DNA of 64,000 nt from Litoditis marina (taxonomy: Eukaryota > Nematoda > Chromadorea > Rhabditida > Rhabditidae): positions 12,935,634-12,999,633 of the forward strand of contig OZ038435.1 in the NCBI GenBank assembly GCA_964036275.1. The letters are read 5' to 3'. The stretch's first letter is position 1. Each line of letters begins with the position of its first letter. Shown piece by piece: positions 26,201-38,200 of this stretch. Made by a program: the position numbers and the translations under genes. The notes beneath the pieces were generated by a model. It made no database searches. It saw only the letters and a program-made list of their open reading frames with translations, and had not been told where the DNA came from.

Positions 26201-29200
26201 GTTATTCAACGTGGCCTACTCACGTGACCTCACATGATCTACTCACGTGCAGTGGGACAGCATACTTTGTGTCCGCCCTGACAAGTGTGGGAGGAGGGAC
26301 AGTCGTTGTTCGTCTCGCAACGTTGCCATTCCTCCCCTATTCGAAGGGGGTTTCCGTTTTCACAAACCACTGAAACACTGTCCTTACAAACAGCTCTCGA
26401 GCTTGAATGTGCGATGAAGTGAAAGCAATGCCATTTTTATTCATTTTTTGTCAGAATACGGTGGTAAGTCTTCTCGTCCTGTTTTTCAAGTTCTCAGAGG
26501 GGTTCAACTGATGAACCCTCTGAGAACAACACCAAAATCGTCTTGAATCAGGGTGGAAACGATTCTGAGTGGCACCTTTCACTGAGCACATATTTTCATA
26601 ATAACACGTTTTTCACGTTGAAATGTATTTTAATTTCACACGGAAATATCTTTAATTTTGTTGGTAGAAATTGAGTAGCTGCAAAATCATCGAGAAATTC
26701 GCTGGAAATTAGACAACTTTTCATGAAATTCCAAGTTTTATGACTAAAACTAGTTGAAGGGTTTGAAAATGAAAATAATCTGATATGAAACTCAGAGTGT
26801 TCCGTTTCAGTCAATGTGCAGATTGGGGGAAAATGGACAATTCGATTTGGAAATACCCACATTTTGAGCAGAAGGACTCGCAGTCCTGCTTGGTGACGAA
26901 GTTGTTGTAGTTGCCGAGTCCCTGGTAGAGGAAGTTCACGCATCTGCCCTGCTCTGCGTCGTAGTAATAACGGGTCGACGGCTTACTGTAACATGAAACT
27001 CTGCTGTGTGAGAAAGGTTCGTTGTTTCATAGTTAGTTCACAGTTTCCATCGACATGACAATCCAAGCAAACACCTTCCATTTTAGGCATGCATAAACGT
27101 TTAACAGTTCTAATAGATTCATACGATGAAATCTACTGAAACTGGCCCACTTTTCCCTGTCATAAATCTTACAATCACTTCATTGGATGAAACTGATTGC
27201 TAGAAGGGCAATGGTCCTGTGAGAAGGTGATAAAAATTACCTCAATCTGGTGTGATCTATATTTATTACCCCTCATTCAAAAACTTGACCTACCTTCCGG
27301 CGATCTGTATCCCTCTATCATAGTTATCAACCGGTCTACTCGGATACATTCTTCCACCCTCCGCACTACATACGTTGGCTGAAAAATACACGTTTTCATA
27401 CAGTATAGTATGTTTCACGGGGTAATAAAAACTTACATTTCACAGTATGCGTTTCGAAAGTTAGGCACGTGTAAACAACAACAAGTTTGAAACTTAGATG
27501 GAAAGTATGTGCCGATGGTGCAACCGATCACACAGATTCTGCTCCAATTTACTGTGATTTTGGAGGGAGTTACCGACATAATTCCTGCTCATTGTTTTTT
27601 GCTTGAAACAAAAACTCAAATATTACTTTGTTTTCTATATGTTAGGTCTCTTTCACGTGTCACGTGACCTACCTGTGGTGGGACTGCATTCCTGATGCAA
27701 GTTATTATCAAAAACGTGTAATATATTGCTCACGTGTCCCTTGACCTGTTACGTGTCACGTGACCTACCTGTGGTGGGACAGCACTTCTGATGAGATCCG
27801 ATGAGAACACAGCTGTGCTCCGCGCCGCACTTCACTTGCGAGGAAAGACAATTCGTTTTCGGAACTTCGTCGAGAATGGAGTATTTCGAGGCCACGAACT
27901 CACTGCTGCCACGTTTACATGCTGAAAGTAGGTATCGATTAAGCTTAGAACTGTTATTGGATATTAAGAATATTATATATTTTTTTTCCCTTTTCGTTAT
28001 AACTTTTTTAGCTTTACATTGAACACAGCTAACTAAGTTCATAGATATATAACTATATTATAGCTATGAACTTAGTTAGCTGTGTTCAATGTAAAGCTAA
28101 AAAAGTTAACTCATTCGCGTGTTCTTTTTGGAGGCTGAAGTAGTTTTTCTTTTTTAAATCTTGACAGATTTCAAGCGGTACTACTTTTTGACTCTTGAAG
28201 GTGAACACTGATCTATATTTCGTTCTGGTTTTTATATGACACCACATAGGGTTGTTAAAAAAACTCGAACTCGAGAAACTCGAAATAAACTCGAAATTTC
28301 GAGTTTCGAGTTCAACTCGAAACTCGACAAACTCGAATTTTCTGAAACTCGAAAAACTCGAAACTCGAAAAACTCGAATTTTCGAAAACTCGAAAAACTC
28401 GAAAAACTCGAAAAACTCGAAACTCGAGAAACTCGAAATTTTCAACTCGATTAACAACCCTACACCACATGACACCATGGGGACGATCAGACTACAAACT
28501 ACAATTGACAGATCCATCTAACCAAGACCATTGAATACTACTTCTTCAAAGGAGAGATTTATCTGTATATCGCCCACTCCTAGGAGGGGCTTCCAAAAAT
28601 AGTGGTTCCACTGAAACTCTAGACTGTTCAGTGTTCTGGTTCCATCCAATAGGGAACCTAATTGGGGAACCAGTTTTGCAAGACTCCCAATCCAGTAAGG
28701 GGTTGCTTCCAATATAAATATAATATAAATATAAGTATAGTATAATGGTGATTGGATAAGAACAGAGGGTCCCTTCCCGGAGTCATTCTATCTTGGACCG
28801 TATTTAGTACGGGAAACATGTGATACTACAGGATAGAGACGATCACACTACAAACTACAATTGACAGATTCTAACCAAGACCATTGAATACTACTTCTTC
28901 AAAGGAGAGATTTATCTGTATATCGCCCACTCCTAGGAGGGGCTTCCAAAAATAGTGGTTCCACTGAAACTCTAGACTGTTCAGTGTTCTGGTTCCATCC
29001 AATAGGGAACCTAATTGGGGAACCAGTTTTGCAAGACTCCCAATCCAGTAAGGGGTTGCTTCCAATATAAATATAATATAAATATAAGTATAGTATAATG
29101 GTGATTGGATAAGAACAGAGGGTCCCTTCCCGGAGTCATTCTATCTTGGACCGTATTTAGTACGGGAAACATGTGATACTACAGGATAGAGACGATCACA

Positions 29201-32200
29201 CTACAAACTACAATTGACAGATTCTAACCAAGACCATTGAATACTACTTCTTCAAAGGAGAGATTTATCTGTATATCGCCCACTCCTAGGAGGGGCTTCC
29301 AAAAATAGTGGTTCCACTGAAACTCTAGACTGTTCAGTGTTCTGGTTCCATCCAATAGGGAACCTAATTGGGGAACCAGTTTTGCAAGACTCCCAATCCA
29401 GTAAGGGGTTGCTTCCAATATAAATATAATATAAATATAAGTATAGTATAATGGTGATTGGATAAGAAAAGAGGGTCCCTTCCCGGAGTCATTCTATCTT
29501 GGACCGTATTTAGTACGGGAAACATGTGATACTACAGGATAGAGACGATCACACTACAAACTACAATTGACAGATCCATCTAACCAAGACCATTGAATAC
29601 TACTTCTTCAAAGGAGAGATTTATCTGTGTATCGCCCACTCCTAGGAGGGGCTTCCAAAAATAGTGGTCCCACTGGAAGTCTAGACTGGTCAGTGTTCTG
29701 GTTCCACCCAATAGGGAACCTAATTGGGGAACCAGTTTTGCAAGACTCCCAATCCAGTAAGGGGTTGCTTATAATATAAATATAATATAAATATAAGTAT
29801 AATATAATGTTATTTGGATAAGAAAAGAGGGTCCCTTCCCGGTGTCATTCTATCTTGAACCGTATTTAGTACGGGAAACATGTGATACTACAGGATAGAG
29901 ACGATCACACTACAAACTACAATTGACAGATCCATCTAACCAAGACCATTGGATACTACTTCTTCAAAGGAGAGATTTATCTGTATATCGCCCACTCCTA
30001 GGAGGGGCTTCCAAAAATAGTGGTCCCATTGGAAGTCTAGACTGGTCAGTGTTCTGGTTCCACCCAATAGGGAACCTAATTGGGGAACCAGTTTTGCAAG
30101 ACTCCCAATCCAGTAAGGGGTTGCTTATAATATAAATATAATATAAATATAAGTATAATATAATGTTATTTGGATAAGAACAGAGGGTCCCTTCCCGGAG
30201 TCATTCTATCTTGAACCGTATTTAGTACGGGAAACATGTGATACTACAGGATAGAGACGATCACACTACAAACTACAATTGACAGATCCATCTAACCAAG
30301 ACCATTGGATACTACTTCTTCAAAGGAGAGATTTATCTGTATATCGCCCACTCCTAGGAGGGGCTTCCAAAAATAGTGGTCCCATTGGAAGTCTAGACTG
30401 GTCAGTGTTCTGGTTCCACCCAATAGGGAACCTAATTGGGGAACCAGTTTTGCAAGACTCCCAATCCAGTAAGGGGTTGCTTATAATATAAATATAATAT
30501 AAATATAAGTATAATATAATGTTATTTGGATAAGAACAGAGGGTCCCTTCCCGGAGTCATTCTATCTTGAACCGTATTTAGTACGGGAAACATGTGATAC
30601 TACAGGATAGAGACGATCACACTACAAACTACAATTGACAGATCCATCTAACCAAGACCATTGGATACTACTTCTTCAAAGGAGAGATTTATCTGTATAT
30701 CGCCCACTCCTAGGAGGGGCTTCCAAAAATAGTGGTCCCATTGGAAGTCTAGACTGGTCAGTGTTCTGGTTCCACCCAATAGGGAACCTAATTGGGGAAC
30801 CAGTTTTGCAAGACTCCCAATCCAGTAAGGGGTTGCTTATAATATAAATATAATATAAATATAAGTATAATATAATGTTATTTGGATAAGAAAAGAGGGT
30901 CCCTTCCCGGTGTCATTCTATCTTGAACCGTATTTAGTACGGGAAACATGTGATACTACAGGATAGAGACGATCACACTACAAACTACAATTGACAGATC
31001 CATCTAACCAAGACCATTGGATACTACTTCTTCAAAGGAGAGATTTATCTGTATATCGCCCACTCCTAGGAGGGGCTTCCAAAAATAGTGGTCCCACTGG
31101 AAGTCTAGACTGGTCAGTGTTCTGGTTCCACCCAATAGGGAACCTAATTGGGGAACCAGTTTTGCAAGACTCCCAATCCAGTAAGGGGTTGCTTATAATA
31201 TAAATATAATATAAATATAAGTATAATATAATGTTATTTGGATAAGAACAGAGGGTCCCTTCCCGGAGTCATTCTATCTTGGACCGTATTTAGTACGGGA
31301 AACATGTGATACTACAGGATAGAGACGATCACACTACAAACTACAATTGACAGATCCATCTAACCAAGACCATTGGATACTACTTCTTCAAAGGAGAGAT
31401 TTATCTGTGTATCGCCCACTCCTAGGAGGGGCTTCCAAAAATAGTGGTCCCACTGGAAGTCTAGACTGGTCAGTGTTCTGGTTCCACCCAATAGGGAACC
31501 TAATTGGGGAACCAGTTTTGCAAGACTCCCAATCCAGTAAGGGGTTGCTTATAATATAAATATTATATGAATACTTATTAATATAATTGTATAATGTTGA
31601 TTATAAAAGAAAAGAGGGTCCCTTCCCGGTGTCATTCTATCTTGAACCGTATTTAGTACGGGAAACATGTGATACTACAGGATAGAGACGATCACACTAC
31701 AAACTACAATTGACAGATCCATCTAACCAAGACCATTGAATACTACTTCTTCAAAGGAGAGATTTATCTGTATATCGCCCACTCCTAGGAGGGGCTTCCA
31801 AAAATAGTGGTCCCATTGGAACACAAGACTGTTCTTTTTCCATCCAATAGGGAACCTAATTGGGGAACCAAACCTCCACTTGACTGGGGTTGCCCATACT
31901 ATAAGTATGGTACCATAGTATCTGGATTGGAAATTTTGAGCAAGAAGAAACTCGTCACTGTGGCATTCTATTGCGCGCCGTATTTAGTACGGGGAACGTA
32001 CTATCGATCGAACGATCATGCCATGCAGAACACTATTGCGACGGCCAAACCACAAGTTTTGAGTGTTTTCAGACCCAAAAAAGTCCACTTTATGATTATG
32101 AGTCCAAGAGTCGAAATTTTCGCGTTCAAAATTTTGAATTTTCGAGTTTTCGAGTTTTGGAAAATTTCTAGTTTGGGCAAAAACTCGAAAATTTTCGAAA

Positions 32201-35200
32201 AAAACAAGAACCCTAATGGATATACACATCATTGTCATCCATTAGTAGTACAATTTTCTTATGTTTCTGAAATGCAATTTGTTAAGCGCACTCTGAAAGG
32301 TTAGCAGCAATCATACCGAGAGCGTGTAATATAGGTTTTGTACATGACTGAATTGGTTTTCTAAGAATGAAGATAGTTATAGTGCGTGCCAATTTCACAA
32401 AATATGCGCCTCGTGCGAGATTCGAACCGGGCTCGAAAGTTTGAGAGGTACCAAGTGAGATTTTTCCTCCGTTGCGGATGAATCGTATATATGAGTTCTT
32501 ACACCGCATCAAATGAGATATACAGTACACCCACGCTGTTGTTCGATCGACAACTGTAGGAGTATAAGTTGTTCTACCCACTTATATACCTCTACAGTAA
32601 AGTGAATAAACTTCGAGGGCAAAGTTTGGTATGTAGACGTTTTTGAAATTTCTCCAATTTCGGCAGTATCTTCAATACCATTACTGCTACAATATCGGAA
32701 TGTTTAGAACAAAAATAACGTATCATTCATTAGAAAAAGCGTCCTGAATTTTACATTACTGTAGAAGTACATCGATTTGTGAAACAGACTATATTGAGTT
32801 TGTCTCTCACTCAAAACTCACAGTCTCTGCAGTAGCTTTCACAGTGCTGTGCCGTTTTGAAGTTGTTCGGAGAGGCACCCTAGAACCAAATTGGTTACTG
32901 TTACATGTTTCGAAAACATTTTTTTCATCTCCAAAACATTCGGATGTTGTTTGTTCTAAATCAGTGGTTCATAACTTGGATTTCTGAGCTAGATTGATGT
33001 TTTGAACTTTATAGCTTATAGCAACCGCTCTCACGACTATACAAGAAATGTCGACTAATCGATTGCTCGGAAAGTTAGGTCGGATTGGGCTCAAATCAGT
33101 ATTTTTGTACACGACACACCGAATTTTACAAAAACGTGGAAAACGGAAAAATAATGAGCTTTTCCGAAATCTTCTATTTTGCACGGTCTCATATACCTCC
33201 CTAAATTCTCTTGACCACGGAACGCATTTCATAGTTTCGCGACGCCAGAAACACGAAAAAATCGATAGTTTCTTGAACGCAAAAATCTAGACTATTCAAA
33301 GAAAAAAATCTGGACTATTCAAAGAAAAAAATCTGGACTATTCAAAGAAAAAATCTGGACTAGTCAAAGAAAAAAATCTGGACTATTCAAAGAAAAAATC
33401 TGGACTAGTCAAAGAAAAAAACTGGACTATTTCATGGATCACTCGAAAAATTCCAGAAAATGTGAACGATAAAATCAAAAATTCAATGATTTGTTTCATA
33501 AAAGCGCGAAAACAACAATTGTATTTGATTAACAATCATATAATGTTTCATTTAAACATTTGGAACCAACGTCAATGGTGTCGGGGTCCCACATGAACTG
33601 CACGCAGCTGCCGGTGGCGGAGTTGAACCACCATCTGGGGACCACTGGTTCGTCCCCCGTCTCCATTGACTGGGCACATACGAAGGCTGAAACACGTAGG
33701 TAAGTATTGACGTGCATTTTTGTCAGTCAGGACAACGTAGCAAAGTCGCGTGACAGTGTGAACTATCTGGGTACTTATGCTAGAAGATCCCGGGATTTTC
33801 TCTCTATTCTGCGTCTCTCGTTCTGCTTCACTATTTCGCGCCACTCGTATCCCGGCGGGATGTGAGAGCAGAGAATGAGCGTATGTTAGAGGAGACGCAG
33901 GGTGGGATGAAGGTGCCGGGACCTTCTAGCATACGTACTCTGGCGACGTAGCAAAGCCTCCATTCTCACGAGAAGTTTATATGAGTTTCTCATGAGATAC
34001 CTCATGAGCTGCTCGTGAACTCTCAATGTTGTAGCATAGCAATCGATGGAATTTCATGAGAGGCTCATGCGATTAGCTCATGAGGTATCTCATGAGATTT
34101 TTGAGGGATTGCTACGCTGCCTAGTCCCGATCTGGCCCAGGTTGTCTTCACATACAGTATGCTCCAACATGGTAGGTTGGAAACGATGTGGCCAGAATGT
34201 GTTCTGGCTCAGGTGGAGTCCACCACTTGCATATAGTGGGTGCCAGTATTATAAATTTGTAGCAGGCCGCGATAACCACTACGCTGTTAGTGCACATAAC
34301 CGGTGAGCTTCGGAATCAGAAATATGCGTGCGTACACAGAGGAAAGTGAGATACACAGTACCCTCCCGCCTTTCCATTGGCGACGACTATAACTTCGCTG
34401 CGAGGCTTCTAGTGACGTTTGAAATACTCGTAGTGCCACTAATATAGCCAGCACAGCAAAACAGTTTTGAGAACTGAAACTAATTATAAACTTATAAACT
34501 GAAAGTCACGTGTGTAACCACAGAGAGGTGTGCGTGTACTGTATCACCAGATATCCGCGTGAAAATGACGACGACTATACCTCTATTGTGACAGCAAAGT
34601 CCATCCACACTATCTGCATAGTCAGTGAACAGTTGATTGTTGACCTGAAAATAGAATGAAAACGACATTGGCGGCTTAGCAATCCTTCCAACCTCTGTAA
34701 ATACTCATATGAGTTTCTCATGAGAATCTCCTGAACACCTCGTGAGCTACTCGTGAACTTCTAGTGTTCTAGCATAGCAATCGATAGAATCATTCGAGAT
34801 ATTTGTGATATATTGCTCACGAGGTATCTCTCGACGTTTTCGAGAGATTGCTACCGCATTAGAGTTCCTGTAAACTTCTCAGCATAACGTAGTTCGACAA
34901 TATATATATATATATATATAAAGCTTTCTCGTGTGCTGGAATTGTCCAACGTGATTCATTGACGTGGCTAGTACCTGTTACATGTAGAATTTTGTCGTGG
35001 CGAGTCGTTTTTTTTTTGACATTTTACGTGATAAGACTTTGACTATACCCGCTTGGGGTATACTGTGGATGTCCGCAACAGTGCAGTATTTTCCTGATCA
35101 TCCCTTCTAAAAAAAATGAAGTCTTATTATTAATATACAAGTATATGAATAATCCTACCTGTGGATGTGATATACAGTTGTAGATGTCGGCAATATAGAC

Positions 35201-38200
35201 GTCTTCCTCCCCATCCGGAAATACGCACCACGTGGAACCATCTCCGCCGCGGGAGGACATCGTCTCAGAAGAGGTCGAGGTACACAGAACTGGCCTGCAC
35301 AATGAAGTTAGTTAGTTAGTAGATCAAAAAGTCACGTGAAACGTGGACATGTGTGATTTATATTCTCTTGACACTTGTTCTACTAGAAGTTGAGGTACAT
35401 AGAACTGGCCTGCAATGTGGAAGTAGATAGTCAGGTGACACGTGTAAATGTGTTGAAAACAACATGTTCAACGAACTAGTTCCATTGAACAATAATTGTT
35501 TTAGTTATACTCGAGACTCGAACTGAATCTTCTCAAATTCACAAAAGTGTTGATCTACTTAATGTACTTGCGGGGATGTGTGTCGGCCAGAGTGTCAGCC
35601 GGTTTAACTCATTCGACACAAATTAGTATTATGGTACAGTTCACACCATTCCTACTGAGACTCCTACAGTAACCTTACACACTTTCCGAAGGCTGTTTTG
35701 AAGCTGAAAATTAAGTTAATGGAAAAAAAAAATATTTACTTTACCTGAGAACGAGGAGAAGGTACGAGAATCCTCAACTTCTCCGGAAATTTTGCAATCT
35801 CACTGTAGGAGTCTCAGTAGGAATGGAAAAGACTATATCAACGTAAAATATTCAGATGGAACTTGTTTCGTAACAATTTTTCTCTACAGAAAGTGTCTAC
35901 ATACTCACATGTACTCCCCGGGGTTGAGTGGATGTGTGCTGGGATTGGCCAGAATGGTGGCCGGATTCGGGTTTCCGTTGTACGGCTCCGGAAGCGGACA
36001 CGACGGAGGGAGCAGCGCGGAGATGCACACGGTACCGTCACTGCAATCGCATACTCCTTCTTTCATTATTTTATACTTTTCATCAATTCGCAAATGTAAG
36101 TTTAGTACCGATCAGAAATAGTGTTTAACATATGCGGGACAACAGCCATTCTGCTGATCAGAAGTCAGGTTTGTTCCACGAGTCTCGACCTTTGAACCTG
36201 GACGAAATTCTGTTAACAATCAGGTAGCTCACGTAACTTGACAGATGTTTCATGTGAGGGTTTTGTTTGAATTTGAACTGTAAACTCTCTGTGTGACTTA
36301 TTTTCACGTTTCTTCACGTACCGTGTCCTGCTAAGCACCGTATCCTCAGGGCATTCGTACAGCACCTATGTTTCTCTCTCTCTCCCCCTCCCTCTCCTTT
36401 CTATCTCTCTTTTTCTCGCTTTCTCTCAGACTCAGACTGTCTGCGCTCTCATTGACCTTCATGCTCTCTCCCTACCGTAGTTTGCTATCTGGAATGTTCT
36501 GTCTTTGTTGCAGAAAATAGGTCCCTACCGTGTCCTGCTGGGGACCGTGTCCTCGGGGCATTCGCACAACCCGGCCGACGAGCACCTGGTCCCCGGCCAG
36601 ACGGCTTCACACTGCCGACTCTCCACACAACCAGACTCGCCCGGGTTCACTTCTGCAAAAAGGGGTACTGATATACGGAATGGAAGTGTACTTTTGGGAG
36701 TCGGGAAAAGGTTTTTAGAAAGAGAGTTGATCAATTTTTCAGAGGGTACGGAACTTCAAGCATTTGAAGAAGAAGAAAACTTAGAATGGGCGAACATATA
36801 TGGTTTCGGGTTCAATGCATGCGGAAAACCGGCCCACCCTCGACGAATCTGGATATTTTCGTTTTGCTGTGTGCAACTATTCAAACCACAAACTACATCG
36901 CAAAGTGTAAAGATTCTAATTTATGGTATTAAAAACTGTTTGGCGAAGTTTCTGTTCATCAGCTCAATCTCTGATCTCAATACAGTTAAAAGCAGCCCGA
37001 AACAAAACCTCTGCTCAAGTTGTGTTCCGGTCTCCTTTAAGAACACTGATCCATAACCTATCCCATTCATTGTAGGAATGAAGAAATGTGCTTGTTGTGA
37101 AATAGCCGCAAAATCAGAGAACAGCGAATATAACTTGAAGTTCGTCGATGGTTGCAAGTTCAGTCTATTGAATCAAAGAAGTTTTAGTTAGTTTCGTTGA
37201 TTGTCTGTAAACTTGGTACAAAATGTACTTACTTGGCCAGCAGTGTTGAGATATCGCGACAAAATCCGATAGACAGCCACAGACGCCGCCGCCGCAGAAC
37301 ATTCCCCGTTGACAGTCCGTGTTGAAGGAACACACGTCGCCCACACGTGAGGAACCTGAACGGATCAAGTGAAAACACGTGAGTGACTTGCACACATTTC
37401 CTAAAAATACGTGGAAACCCTGGAAGCATCAGAACACATGAGTTTCAGTTAAATTGAAAACTTTTTGGTGTTTTAGAAATTTGGTTTAGTTTTGAAGAGA
37501 TTGATCATGAAATTTGGGAAATCTCTAGTAACAACACGTTGACAGTCCGTGACGAACCTTGAAAGGGAACGTGAAAAACGCGAATTTCAGTTTGAAATAC
37601 AGTTTTTAGGTGGGTTTTGAGTGTTTGAGATACAAGTTTTGAAGTGTTCAGTGATAGTCTGTGAACGAACTGACGCCACCCACGCGTGAGGAACGTGAAC
37701 GTAACACGTGAGAACACGTGAAATTCGGTGTTAAAAACCAAAAGTTTCAGTTTGGAATACAGTTTTTAGGAATGTCGGAGAGTTTTGGAAACAAGCTTCT
37801 TGAAGTTTTAAAAGACGTATAAACACGTAGAAATAGGTTGCGAGTGTGAACTCTCGCGTGCATAATTCGTGTTCACGCGTACTTTTCGCCCATTGTCTGA
37901 TGAAACTACAGGCCGCATACCGGTGGAGGCTCTTTTCCTCCGCCTTGTCTCGTGGTCTTCCGGCTGACATTGTAGTGTGACCGGATTGAAAACGGCCGGA
38001 ATGTCCGGCAGCGCGCAGTCGAGTAGTTTCATCTCGTTCTCGATACACAGAAAGTACTTGGACGTAGCATACCCAATTCGACTGAAAATACAAAGTAATT
38101 ATTATTTGTTCAATTATGTCAAGTTTTAGTGGTAGAATTTGACTAATTAAGTTGGGAGATACAGAAAATGCCTGAAAACAAAAATTTTTGTATTTTGGGT

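Noticed and set aside
28518..31560. Repeated 64- and 70-codon frames
   Set aside because: They are the same stretch of the approximately 355-bp satellite read in each copy, with no splice or start context.
32969..33290. Overlapping frames on both strands
   Set aside because: Intron of gene B between the two halves of Kunitz 1; no similarity or exon signals.
35041..35110. Extra gene B exon after 35159
   Set aside because: An acceptor-like site exists, but phase 0 meets a stop at once; the exon at 34581-34644 joins correctly and matches gene A.
36505..37056. Plus-strand frame of 183 codons
   Set aside because: It overlaps a coding exon of gene B on the other strand and continues into intron; no domain or hydrophobic segment is recognisable.
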